A DNA stretch of 38,058 bases from a virus, in IMG/VR virus record IMGVR_UViG_3300003702_000003, positions 1 through 38,058 of that record. One strand, written 5' to 3'. The translations under genes and the position numbers were made by a program. Below, one piece after another: positions 29,949 through 38,016 of this stretch. The number at the start of each line of letters is the position of its first letter. Positions within the stretch are counted from its first letter, which is position 1. The notes under the pieces are model-generated. The model saw only the letters and a program-made list of their open reading frames with translations. It was not told the DNA's origin and made no database searches.

Positions 29949-29964
29949 GGTTCGGGTGCGTGCC
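29949..29964. repeat. 16-bp direct repeat, copy 2 (GGTTCGGGTGCGTGCC)
   Basis: Second identical copy, about 158 bases upstream of the first gene of the leftward array. Confidence 0.8.
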
Positions 29965-30189
29965 CTAGGACAATATGGACGGCCAGGTCATGCGCCTGGA
30001 AACCTTGGGCGCTTGACCTAAAACCCTCCGAAACCGGATTCTTTTTCAAACCAAATTCAATTCAGATCCGAAAGCACTTCGCGATCCCAATATCACTAGT
30101 ACACCCATGCCCTCATCGCGAATGCCCAGACCCACCCCGGAGCAAGCGGGGCTCGTATCCACTCACACCCTGCTCCCCAGTCGTCCTGG

Positions 30190-30417
30190 TTGCCTTGGGG
30201 GGGTGGCACCTACTGGGTCTACTGGGTCTACTGGGTCTACTGGAGGCAGCGACCCACAACGGTGCAGATTGGGGCGAAATCTCGTCCTGGTGCAACGAAA
30301 TCTCGTCCTGGTGCAACGAAATGTCGTCCGAATCTGAGAAAAGCGGGAAAACGGCGAGAACGTCTTATAGATGAGCGAGTTAGGAGACTTTTCGGAGAAG
30401 GTGTCGCCGAAAAGTAG
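30190..30417 (+). CDS. Doubtful 75-aa frame with tandem repeats
   Basis: The frame reads YWV x3, then KSRPGAT x2, then a basic end (NLRKAGKRRERLIDERVRRLFGEG). It has no good ribosome site and an odd composition. The region may instead be non-coding repeats used in packaging. Confidence 0.25.
   Translation: MPWGGGTYWVYWVYWVYWRQRPTTVQIGAKSRPGATKSRPGATKCRPNLRKAGKRRERLIDERVRRLFGEGVAEK
30211..30243 (+). repeat. 9-bp tandem repeat (TACTGGGTC, 3.7 units)
   Basis: Perfect copies at 30211, 30220 and 30229, partial at 30238. Confidence 0.9.
30275..30330 (+). repeat. 21-bp tandem repeat (2.7 units)
   Basis: Units at 30275-30295 and 30296-30316 are identical; 30317-30330 is a partial third copy with one change. 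Begins with CGAAATCTCGTCC. Confidence 0.9.
30387..30415. other. 9-bp inverted repeat upstream of terS
   Basis: ACTTTTCGG (30387-30395) and CCGAAAAGT (30407-30415) form a perfect stem with an 11-base loop. No T run on either side, so an operator or a protein-binding hairpin is more likely than a terminator. Confidence 0.55.
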
Positions 30418-30474
30418 ACGAAAGAAGGGCGAACCCTGACTGACAGGTGTATGGACGATGACTCGTCGTGATAA

Positions 30475-31002
30475 ATGTGTGGTACAGTGTCTCGCATGAT
30501 GAAGAACGGAAAGCTGCCATCGGCGGGAGGCCGTCCGAAGGGCACGACACTGGCGAATGGCCGGTGTAAGGTGTCGAAACCGACGGCTGAGCGGGCCGAG
30601 TTATTGAGTCTCTGGCGTGCGGAGGTGAGCAAGCAGTTTAAGACGCTGGTACAGGCGCAACTGGCGTCGGCACAGGGCGTGACGCATATGGTGGCCCGAG
30701 ACGATCAGGGTCGGTGGACGACGGTAACGGACCCGGACGTGATGGTGGAGCGCCTGAATGCGGGAGATCAGGCGTATCGGTTGTCGGCGGTCGCGCCGAA
30801 TGCGACCCTGATCGGACAGATCATGGATCGGATGTTTGGGCAGGCGCGTCAGAGTCTGGAGATTGACGTAGTGACGACACCGTCGCAGTTGTCCGATTCG
30901 GAATTGTCGGCCTCGCTTGCGGGATTGCTGGAGAAGTTGAAACCGACGGAATCGTACGAGGAACCGTCCGAGACACCGAGTGATCCCAAGCGGGTCATGT
31001 AG
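30475..31002 (+). CDS. terS: Terminase small subunit candidate
   Basis: 175 aa from ATG 30475; ATG 30496/30499 are alternatives and none has a good ribosome site. A basic GGRPKGTT start is followed by helices and the segment NATLIGQIMDRMFGQARQSLEIDV, a pattern near the end of many phage small terminases. The C-terminus is acidic. Directly upstream of TerL, the usual TerS place. It would bind the packaging site and load TerL. Confidence 0.7.
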   Translation: MCGTVSRMMKNGKLPSAGGRPKGTTLANGRCKVSKPTAERAELLSLWRAEVSKQFKTLVQAQLASAQGVTHMVARDDQGRWTTVTDPDVMVERLNAGDQAYRLSAVAPNATLIGQIMDRMFGQARQSLEIDVVTTPSQLSDSELSASLAGLLEKLKPTESYEEPSETPSDPKRVM

Positions 31003-31003
31003 A

Positions 31004-32440
31004 GTGTCGGAATTAACGCTGGACGAGCGGCTGCGTCTGGACGACTTACGGGACGAAGCGACACGGCGCACCACGTCACGGTTCAATCAGTTCTACCCGG
31101 ACGGCGACGGGCCGCTGTCGCGGTCGAAGTACCAGAAACATCTCGATTTCTTCGCGGCGGGGCATACCAAGGAGCGGCTGTTCATGGCCGCGAACCGGGT
31201 GGGGAAATCTGAGGCGGGATCGTACGAACTGACGTGTCACCTGACGGGGGTGTACCCGCACTGGTGGACCGGGCGACGGTTTGACGAGCCCGTGGAGTGC
31301 TGGGCGGTGGGGACGAACTCGCAGACGACGCGAGACATTGTCCAGGCGAAACTGCTGGGGAGTGTCCAGGCTCCAGGGACGGGGATGATTCCGGCCCACC
31401 TGATCAAGAAGACCATCAACGCGAGAGGACTGGCCGGTGCCCTGGAAGGGGCACAGGTGCGGCACGTCAGCGGCGGGCTAAGTCTCGTCGGATTGAAGAG
31501 TTACGAGCAGGGCCGGCAGTCGTTCGAGGGGACCGCGAAGCACGTCATCTGGTGCGACGAGGAGCCGCCGCAAGATTCCTATACGGAGATGCTGTATCGG
31601 ACGATCACCACGCAGGGCATCATCATGGTGACGTTCACGCCGCTCCAGGGGATGAGCGCGGTCGTGAAGGGCTTTCTGGAGCCGGAATCGCCTGAGTCGG
31701 CCAAGTTCAAGACGTTTATCCAGGCCGGGTGGCGTGATGTGCCGCACCTGGACCCCGCTGAGCGTGAGGCGTTGATGGCGACGACGCCGCCGTATCAGAT
31801 TGCCGCGAGAACCGAGGGCGAGCCGAGTTTGGGGTCGGGCGCGATTTACCCGATTGCCGAGCGGGAGATTCTCGTGCCGACCGCGACGATTCCCGAGAGC
31901 TGGCCGCGTGCCTACGCCATGGATGTCGGCTGGAACCGGACGGCGGCGCTGTGGGGCGCGACAGATCCCGGATCGGGACGGATTGTGCTCTATGATGAGC
32001 ACTACCGGGGTCAGGGGGAACCGGCGAGTCACGCCGAGGCGATCAAGTCCCGCGGTGCGTGGATACGCGGCGTCATCGACCCGGCAAGCTCGGGGAGCAG
32101 TCAGATCGACGGGCGTGCCCTGATCGATATCTACGGACGGATGGGCCTACGACTGGAGCCGGCCCAGAACGCCGTCGAGGCCGGGTTGACCGAGACGTGG
32201 AATCTGCTGGTCTCGGGGCGACTCGTCGTGCAGGAACATCTCAGCAACTGGCGGAGTGAGTTTCGGAAGTATCATCGCGACGAACAAGGGCGTATTGTGA
32301 AGGTCGCCGACCACCTCATGGATGCCACGCGCTATCTCGTGATCAGCGGACGACATGCGATGCAACCACCGCCACGACCCGCGCAACGGTCGCGTCTCTC
32401 ACGAGGGACGGCCGCGTTAACCGATTGGATGGGCGCATGA
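31004..32440 (+). CDS. terL: Terminase large subunit
   Basis: 478 aa from GTG 31004, 1 base after terS (GTG 30980 would add 8 residues). ATPase: Walker A-like AANRVGKS (62-69), Walker B VIWCDEE (181-187), coupling motif TFTP (210-213). Nuclease: D307 in AMDVGW, D359 in VIDPASSG, and D436/D440 in VADHLMD. It powers DNA packaging and cuts the concatemer. The portal start overlaps its stop (ATGA). Confidence 0.9.
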   Translation: MSELTLDERLRLDDLRDEATRRTTSRFNQFYPDGDGPLSRSKYQKHLDFFAAGHTKERLFMAANRVGKSEAGSYELTCHLTGVYPHWWTGRRFDEPVECWAVGTNSQTTRDIVQAKLLGSVQAPGTGMIPAHLIKKTINARGLAGALEGAQVRHVSGGLSLVGLKSYEQGRQSFEGTAKHVIWCDEEPPQDSYTEMLYRTITTQGIIMVTFTPLQGMSAVVKGFLEPESPESAKFKTFIQAGWRDVPHLDPAEREALMATTPPYQIAARTEGEPSLGSGAIYPIAEREILVPTATIPESWPRAYAMDVGWNRTAALWGATDPGSGRIVLYDEHYRGQGEPASHAEAIKSRGAWIRGVIDPASSGSSQIDGRALIDIYGRMGLRLEPAQNAVEAGLTETWNLLVSGRLVVQEHLSNWRSEFRKYHRDEQGRIVKVADHLMDATRYLVISGRHAMQPPPRPAQRSRLSRGTAALTDWMGA

Positions 32441-34953
32441 CGACTGACATGCAACAGGCGTTGGACCGGTTCAAGTTTGGATCGGATGCCGATGCGGACC
32501 AGCGGACACGCGAGGTCGAGGCGTTGCGGTTTCAGGTACCCGAGTTCTGCTGGCCGACCGAAGTGAAAAACCAGCGACAACCGCAAGTTATCGGCGGGGT
32601 GACGATTCCGCAGCGGCCGATGTTGAGTATTCCCAGCCTCGACCATCCCATCCAGTTGGTACTGAACGCCGAAAAATCCGCGCATCTGGGCGTGGCTATT
32701 CACCCGTTGAGCGATGACGCCGAGGAAGAGACCGCCGAAGTCCTCCAGGGGCTCTATCGGCGCATCGAGGTGCAGAGCCGTGCCGGTTTGGCGCGGTCCT
32801 GGGCCTTTGAACGGGCCGTGAAGGCCGGGCGCGGGTATTACCGCGTCATCACCGAGCCCGACCCGGACAGCGACGACCCCTACGACCAGAAGATCACGAT
32901 CAAGCGCATTCTCCAGCAGGGCAGCGTCGTCCTGGACCCGTTTGCCCAGGAAGCGGACTGCTCAGACGGTGAGTGGGCCTTCGTGGTCAACGATATGCCG
33001 TGGGAGACCTATAAACGGCGATTCCCCAAGAGCAAGATGGCCGCCTACAGCGAGGAAGAACTCTCGGCGGTCGGGATCTCGACACCGAGTTGGGTCTCTG
33101 GCGACGAGGGCGCATCCCGTGCCGTGCGCGTGGCCGAATACTACCGTTTGGAATACACCACCTCGAAAAAAGTGCTCCTGGACGACGGGTCGGAGTCGAA
33201 TGAGGACGACATTCCCGAGGAACGCACCGCACGCGAGGGGGCTGAGGCGAGACAGCGGGTCGAGAGCACCCCGACCCTCTACTGGAGCACGATTAACGCC
33301 GTCGAGGAACTGGAACCGAAACAGGAGATGGACGGACGGTATATCCCGATTATTCCCGTGATCGGACGCGAGTTGATCCCGTTTGAGCAGGAACGCCGCT
33401 ACGTCGGCATGATCGAGCCGAATAAAGACGCGGTCAGATTGCTGAATTACAGCGCGTCGTCAGCCGTCGAGATGTCCAGCCTGGAGACCAAGGCGCCGTA
33501 CATGATGGTCGAGGGCCAGGAAGAGGGCCACGAGCAGGAATGGCAGTTGTCGAACGTGCGGAACTTCCCCTACATGCGATACCGCAACGTCTCGCTGAAC
33601 GGGACCGCCGCACCCCCGCCACAGCGGACGCAAGTCGATGCGTCCCGACTGGGACCGAGCATGTTGCTCTTGCAGCAGGCCCGCGAGTTTATCCACGAAG
33701 GGACCGGGGCCTTCGAGTCGGCCCTCGGACAACAAACGACCTCGGCCAAGAGCGGCAAAGCCATTCTCGCGCTCCAGAATCAGCATGACAGCGGAAGCAG
33801 TCATTTTATTGATAATCTGGCCGAGATCAGCCTGACGTACGAGGCGCGGGTGATCTTGGACCTCATCCCTCACATTTACGACCGCCCAGGGCGGATTGCC
33901 AGGATTCTCGACCTGGAAGATGAACCGAAAACGGTCATGCTGAACGCGCCGTTCCGGCGTGACCCGCAGACACAACGCCCGATCTCCGTACCGGGACCGC
34001 CGTCGATGGGTCCTGGCGGTCCCATGGGCGGTGGCGGGCCACCGATGGGTCCGGGTGGACCCCCGATGAACCCCGGCGCTGCGCTTCTTCTGCCTTCTGG
34101 CGCGCCGCCGATGGGTCCGGGCGGTCTCCCCATGGCTCCCGGTGGTCCGCCACTGCCGCCTGGGGCACCCCCGATGCCGCTCGGTGCATCCCCGATGGGA
34201 CCGGGTGGTCCCCCGATGGGCCAGATGCCGCCACCACCGGCCGAGAAGCCCATTGAACTCTACGACCTGAGAAAAGGCCGGTACGGGATTACCGTCAGTA
34301 TCGGACGCAGCTACAAGAGCCGACGCGAAGAGGGTGCGGACGAGATGGGCCAGTTGTTCGAGGCGAATCCGAGCCTGTTCCCGATTTTGGGCGATATTTA
34401 CCTGAAATTCCGTGATTTCCCCGGACATCTCGAAGCCGCAGAGCGTGTCAAGAAGATGTTGCCGCCGCCGCTCCAGGACCAGGACGATGGTCCCGACCCC
34501 CAGATGCTCCAGCAGCAGATCCAAGAGTCGGGGCAAATGGTCGAGCAACTGACGAAGGCGCTGGACGAGAAAACCCAATTGCTCGCGACCGACGCGCAGA
34601 AACTCCAGGCCCAGACACAACAGACACAAATGGACAATCAGGCGAAGCTCGATATCGAGCGGATGCGGATCGAAATCGAACGGATGCGGAACGAGACCGA
34701 ACTGACCATCACGGCGATGAAAATCAAAGCCGATGAGGCCGAGGCGACGCTGAAATCAGACACGCGGCTCGTGGAATCCGAGCAGTCGAGTGCGACCAAG
34801 ATGATGCACGACGTGACCGAGCATCAGCACCGCGAGGAAATGGCGGTGATCGACGGGCTCCAAAAAGAATCGGCCTCGGCCCAGTCTGCGGAGCAAGATG
34901 AGCACGCATCCGTGCTCGCGATTGAGTTGACGCCACCCGACGAAGGACGGTGA
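32437..34953 (+). CDS. P22-like portal protein with collagen-like insert
   Basis: 838 aa, start by ATGA overlap with terL. Conserved P22-portal segments: FQVPEFCWPTEVKNQRQ near 33-49, the VVLDPFAQEADCSDGEW region, NKDAVRLLNYSASSAVE, and YDLRKGRYGITVSIGRSYKSRREEGADEM with ILGDIYLKFRDFPGHLEAAERVKKMLP. Residues about 518-602 are a Gly/Pro/Met-rich collagen-like insert (GPPMGPGG type) placed just before the YDLRKGRY block. The C-terminal 150 residues are Gln/Glu/Met-rich coiled coil, as in barrel-bearing portals. It forms the dodecameric packaging ring. Confidence 0.88.
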   Translation: MTTDMQQALDRFKFGSDADADQRTREVEALRFQVPEFCWPTEVKNQRQPQVIGGVTIPQRPMLSIPSLDHPIQLVLNAEKSAHLGVAIHPLSDDAEEETAEVLQGLYRRIEVQSRAGLARSWAFERAVKAGRGYYRVITEPDPDSDDPYDQKITIKRILQQGSVVLDPFAQEADCSDGEWAFVVNDMPWETYKRRFPKSKMAAYSEEELSAVGISTPSWVSGDEGASRAVRVAEYYRLEYTTSKKVLLDDGSESNEDDIPEERTAREGAEARQRVESTPTLYWSTINAVEELEPKQEMDGRYIPIIPVIGRELIPFEQERRYVGMIEPNKDAVRLLNYSASSAVEMSSLETKAPYMMVEGQEEGHEQEWQLSNVRNFPYMRYRNVSLNGTAAPPPQRTQVDASRLGPSMLLLQQAREFIHEGTGAFESALGQQTTSAKSGKAILALQNQHDSGSSHFIDNLAEISLTYEARVILDLIPHIYDRPGRIARILDLEDEPKTVMLNAPFRRDPQTQRPISVPGPPSMGPGGPMGGGGPPMGPGGPPMNPGAALLLPSGAPPMGPGGLPMAPGGPPLPPGAPPMPLGASPMGPGGPPMGQMPPPPAEKPIELYDLRKGRYGITVSIGRSYKSRREEGADEMGQLFEANPSLFPILGDIYLKFRDFPGHLEAAERVKKMLPPPLQDQDDGPDPQMLQQQIQESGQMVEQLTKALDEKTQLLATDAQKLQAQTQQTQMDNQAKLDIERMRIEIERMRNETELTITAMKIKADEAEATLKSDTRLVESEQSSATKMMHDVTEHQHREEMAVIDGLQKESASAQSAEQDEHASVLAIELTPPDEGR

Positions 34954-34973
34954 TAGTCGCGTCACGACCGGTA

Positions 34974-35001
34974 TTGACTTATTTCGGAAATATATGATAT
35001 T
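34974..35001 (+). promoter_or_regulatory. Promoter for scaffold/coat genes
   Basis: -35 TTGACT (34974-34979) and candidate -10 GATATT (34996-35001, spacer 16) or TATTTC (34998-35003, spacer 18), in an AT-rich patch unusual for this genome. It would give the head-protein genes their own strong transcript. Confidence 0.5.
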
Positions 35002-35003
35002 TC
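34987..35003. promoter_or_regulatory. 17-bp palindrome over the -10 region
   Basis: GAAATAT-ATG-ATATTTC is a perfect 7-bp inverted repeat that covers the -10. Candidate operator. Confidence 0.5.
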
Positions 35004-35020
35004 TATTTCACGAGAGACTG

Positions 35021-35083
35021 ACGTTTTCACTCGGGCACGGCTGATTCCCGTGCCGACACCCGCTCCCCGGCGGGGTGAAAACG
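35021..35083 (+). ncRNA. Candidate three-way-junction RNA leader of the scaffold/coat genes
   Basis: An outer stem CGTTTTCAC/GTGAAAACG (35022-35030 with 35075-35083, 9 perfect pairs) encloses two hairpins: GGCACGG/CCGTGCC (35034-35040 with 35048-35054) and CCCGC/GCGGG (35059-35063 with 35070-35074). The element lies between the promoter and the scaffold gene in a gene-free leader. Not a tRNA or a riboswitch class I recognise. Confidence 0.5.
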
Positions 35084-35101
35084 ACAAGGGGACACACGAT
35101 T

Positions 35102-35145
35102 CGGGGGCGTGTTTTTTGGGCTTGATGCGGCCCAGGACGCGCCCT
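35102..35145 (+). other. Second leader hairpin before the scaffold gene
   Basis: A GGGCG...CGCCC outer pairing with an inner GGGC/GCCC stem, followed within about 20 bases by CCCCCCTTTTT. It may be an attenuator. Pairing is weaker than in the element before it. Confidence 0.35.
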
Positions 35146-35181
35146 TTGTGTTGTGGTCCCCCCTTTTTCGATGCGAGTGCT

Positions 35182-36126
35182 ATGAAGACTGACGCAGGGC
35201 AGGTCACCGACGGCGACATCACCATCGACTCGAACCACGAGACGGTGGAGCAAATCGCCATCGCCTTTCAGGATGATCCACCGCCGCCGTCTGAGGACGC
35301 TCCCGCTGTCGAGGCTGTCGAGGCTGTCGAGGCGGGTGACGAGGCGGTGCCTGCGCCACCGAAAAAGCGGACACGTCGCAATGACCCGACCGAGGCCGTC
35401 AAATCTGCCATCGCCAAACAGCGCGAGGCCGAGCGACGCGCCGATGCCGCCGAGTCGAAAGTCCAGGCATTATCTACGGCTGTAGCGCCGACAGAGCCAG
35501 AGACACAGGCGGCACCGGAGCCTGAGCCTCCGAGTTGGTCGCGCTTCAAGCAGATGCCGGGTGTGCCGCGGCCGGACCAGTTTACGGCCTATGAAGACTA
35601 CAGCATGGCGCTGGCTGAATTTATCTCGGATGCCAAGCACACCGAGCACACGGCGGCACAACAGCACGCCTACGAGCAACAGCAGATCGCGCAGCAGCAG
35701 CAAGTGCAGCTCGACCGCTGGTCGAAAACGCTCGATGAGGCCCGTCAGCACGACCCGAAATTTGATGAGACCTTGAATCTTGACACGCCGATGTCGATGC
35801 CGATGCAACACCTCGCCATGGAGAGCCCACAGGGGATTGAAATCCTGAAATGGCTCTCGGCACACCCAGATGACGCTCAGCGCCTCTCCACGCTGCACCC
35901 GGCAGAAACCTACCGGGAGATGGGGAAACTGGAAGCCCGACTCGAAGCTGCCTCGTCCACTGTGAGTAGCGGCCCAGCCCGAGTCGTCAGCTCTGCGAAA
36001 GCCCCGATCAAGCCGCTCGGGACTTCGCCACCCGTAGAGGACCCGTTTGAGATCACCGACGATCTGTCGATGGATGAGCATTTCCGTCGTATGAACGCGG
36101 CAGATCGGCAAGCGGGTCGTCTGTAA
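35182..36126 (+). CDS. Scaffolding protein
   Basis: 314 aa. Acidic, Pro/Glu/Ala-rich N-terminus with a VEAVEAVEA run, a basic KKRTRRNDPTEAVKSAIAKQREAERRADAAESKV helix (about 60-95), a Gln-rich coiled coil (HTAAQQHAYEQQQIAQQQQVQ) and a C-terminal helix-turn-helix-like end (DLSMDEHFRRMNAADRQAGRL), matching the design of P22 gp8-type scaffolds. Its place between portal and coat is as expected. Start at ATG 35182 despite a weak ribosome site; upstream starts would lie inside the structured leader. Confidence 0.8.
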   Translation: MKTDAGQVTDGDITIDSNHETVEQIAIAFQDDPPPPSEDAPAVEAVEAVEAGDEAVPAPPKKRTRRNDPTEAVKSAIAKQREAERRADAAESKVQALSTAVAPTEPETQAAPEPEPPSWSRFKQMPGVPRPDQFTAYEDYSMALAEFISDAKHTEHTAAQQHAYEQQQIAQQQQVQLDRWSKTLDEARQHDPKFDETLNLDTPMSMPMQHLAMESPQGIEILKWLSAHPDDAQRLSTLHPAETYREMGKLEARLEAASSTVSSGPARVVSSAKAPIKPLGTSPPVEDPFEITDDLSMDEHFRRMNAADRQAGRL

Positions 36127-36145
36127 CCGAGGTAAAGGATGATCG

Positions 36146-37381
36146 ATGGCGAATACCTTAGCAACACCGTCCTGGACGACGAAGGAAGTCGCACGCGGCT
36201 TTATCAACAAGCTGGTGTTTCTAGCCAACGTCAACAGGACGTATGACTCGCAGTACGAAATTGCCGGAGCCAAAGTCGGCAATACCGTCAACGCCCGACT
36301 GCCCCAGCGGTTTACCGTCACGGACGGTCAGGCGCTGCAATTGCAGAACCTGTATGACCAGACCGTCCCGATCTCGCTGACGAATCAGAAGAACGTGGCG
36401 TTTGGGTACTCCAGCCAGCAGGCCACGACTGAACTCGACAACATCCGCACGCGTTACATCAATCCGGGGTCGGAAGCCCTGGCGAATGCGGCTGAAGTGC
36501 TCGCGTTCAACGCGGTCTATCGGGACATCTACTCGTCTGTCGGCACGCCAGGGACCACGCCCAGCACGACCCTGACGTATCTCCAGGCGGGGGTGAAACT
36601 GACCGATCTCTCGACCCCGTTGAAGGGCCGCGTGGCGGTGCTGGACCCGCTGGCGATGAGTACGCTGGCGAACACCACGAGTTCGCTCTTCAACCCGACT
36701 GCCGTCATTGCCGAGAATTATGAAGAGGGCATGTTTGGTCGTCGGCAGCTTGGGGTGGATAAGTGGCTGCAAGACCCGGTGCGTCCGACGCATACCACCG
36801 GCACCTTTACGTCGTCCACGCCGCTGGTCGATGGTGCGTCACAGACGGGCAGCACGATCAGCACGGATGGCTGGGCCTCGGGCGCGTCGTCGCTGAAAAA
36901 GGGCGATGTGTTCACCATGGCGGGTGTCAACTCGGTCAACCCGCTGTCGTATTCGTCCACGGGTCGGTTGCAGCAATTCGTCGTGACGGCCGACACCTCA
37001 GACGTGTCAGGCGACATGGCCACGCTGCCGATCAGCCCCAGTATCATCACCTCGGGTCAACTCCAGACCGTGGATGCGAGCCCGGCCAACAATGCGGCGA
37101 TCCTGGTCCTGGGCGCGACGGGTGCCACGGGTACCTTGTCGACCACGACCAGTCCACAGTCGTTTGTCTATCACCCCGATGCGTTTGCGTTCGTGATGGC
37201 CGACCTGATGAAGCCCGGTGCGGGCGCAGAGTCCACCACGGTACGATCCAAGGCACTCGGATTCTCCATTCGCATGGTCGAGCAGTACCAGATCGGCACG
37301 GACCAGAATCCCAGCCGTCTGGACATCCTGATCGGCGCGGCCACCATTCAGGCGCGTCTCGCCTCCAGAGTGTGGGGTTAA
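36146..37381 (+). CDS. Major capsid protein, P22 coat (gp5) family
   Basis: 411 aa, start after AGGTAAAGGATG. The order PSWTTKEVARGFINKLVFLANVNRTYDSQYEIAGAKVGNTVNARLPQRFTVTDGQ..., then ISLTNQKNVAFGYSSQQATTELDNIRTRYINPGSEALANAAE, an inserted domain near 215-330, and DLMKPGAGAE...SIRMVEQYQIGTDQNPSRLDILIGAATIQARLASRVWG, is diagnostic of P22-like HK97-fold coat proteins. It builds the T=7-type shell around the scaffold. Confidence 0.9.
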   Translation: MANTLATPSWTTKEVARGFINKLVFLANVNRTYDSQYEIAGAKVGNTVNARLPQRFTVTDGQALQLQNLYDQTVPISLTNQKNVAFGYSSQQATTELDNIRTRYINPGSEALANAAEVLAFNAVYRDIYSSVGTPGTTPSTTLTYLQAGVKLTDLSTPLKGRVAVLDPLAMSTLANTTSSLFNPTAVIAENYEEGMFGRRQLGVDKWLQDPVRPTHTTGTFTSSTPLVDGASQTGSTISTDGWASGASSLKKGDVFTMAGVNSVNPLSYSSTGRLQQFVVTADTSDVSGDMATLPISPSIITSGQLQTVDASPANNAAILVLGATGATGTLSTTTSPQSFVYHPDAFAFVMADLMKPGAGAESTTVRSKALGFSIRMVEQYQIGTDQNPSRLDILIGAATIQARLASRVWG

Positions 37382-37383
37382 CT

Positions 37384-38016
37384 ATGGCACTAGCAACAAC
37401 GACGCTCTCGTCAGCGGTCGCCGTCGATGACACGTCTGTCGTCGTCGCCTCCGCGACCTCATTCGATGCGGGACGCCTCGTCCTGGTAGACCAGGAGGTG
37501 ATGCAGGTCGCCCAGAACTACACGTCCGGCACCACGGTTGATGTCCTCCGGGGTCAAAACGGTACAGCGACCACAACCCATGTTGTCACGAGCAATGTGT
37601 CGCATGGAGATGCGGCCGATTTCTCGACGCCTGCCGCGCAGGAGATCATCGGCTACCAAGCGTCACGGGCGACTGTGGTCACGAGCATCACAGCCACCGG
37701 CACATTGGCGTTGCCGAAAGCCGGGACCGATGCTCGGGTGATCCTGAACGGGACGAGCGTGATCGCGCTGACCATTCCTGTGCCCACCAAGGACATGGAT
37801 GGGACGCTGCTGACGATTGTGGGGAACGGGGCCGCGGCCCATACGCTTACCTTCACAGGAGGGTTATCTGGCGCTGGCACGTCTTATGACGTGGTGACGA
37901 CGAACTCCACGGCTCCGATTGCCTTCACCGCGATTGCCTGTAACGGACTGTGGACCTCGTTTGTGACCACCCCGATGGCGGGGACGGTCACGAACGTCAC
38001 GGGCACACTGGCGTAA
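37384..38016 (+). CDS. Capsid decoration / head fibre protein
   Basis: 210 aa, start 2 bases after the coat stop. An N-terminal domain VDDTSVVVASATSFDAGRLVLVDQEVMQVAQNYTSGTTVDVLRGQNGTATTTH is common in phage head decoration proteins encoded just after coat genes. The C-terminal half is Thr/Ala/Gly-rich and beta-like. The strong terminator behind it fits high expression with coat. The last 49 bases are repeated at 1-49. Confidence 0.75.
   Translation: MALATTTLSSAVAVDDTSVVVASATSFDAGRLVLVDQEVMQVAQNYTSGTTVDVLRGQNGTATTTHVVTSNVSHGDAADFSTPAAQEIIGYQASRATVVTSITATGTLALPKAGTDARVILNGTSVIALTIPVPTKDMDGTLLTIVGNGAAAHTLTFTGGLSGAGTSYDVVTTNSTAPIAFTAIACNGLWTSFVTTPMAGTVTNVTGTLA

Larger units (their letters stand above)
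29792..30474. other. 683-base region without a confident gene
   Basis: Between the divergent leftward array and terS. It holds an AT-rich, promoter-like zone near 29825-29875 (TATGCT on the minus strand, TATACA on the plus strand, no good -35), one copy of the 16-bp repeat, a possible weak hairpin with T run near 30025, tandem repeats at 30211-30330 and an inverted repeat at 30387-30415. A 75-codon plus frame at 30190-30417 is the best coding possibility, because both tandem-repeat periods are multiples of three. Confidence 0.6.

Noticed and set aside
30010-30040. Promoter with TTGACC near 30014
   Set aside because: The sequence 17 bases downstream (GGATTC) is a poor -10, and the possible hairpin with T run there is only 4 bp.
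33460-34629. 389-codon minus-strand open frame opposite the portal gene
   Set aside because: Antisense shadow of the Gly/Pro-rich and coiled-coil portal coding sequence; no recognisable domain.
35021-35083. tRNA-like cloverleaf
   Set aside because: Only two inner hairpins, no anticodon loop, no CCA-compatible acceptor end and no T-arm sequence.
35470-36321. 283-codon minus-strand frame across scaffold and coat genes
   Set aside because: Crosses two well-supported plus-strand genes and has shadow composition.
36763-37383. Upstream extension of the decoration-protein frame
   Set aside because: It lies inside the coat gene in another frame and reads as low-complexity shadow; ATG 37384 right after the coat stop is the better start.
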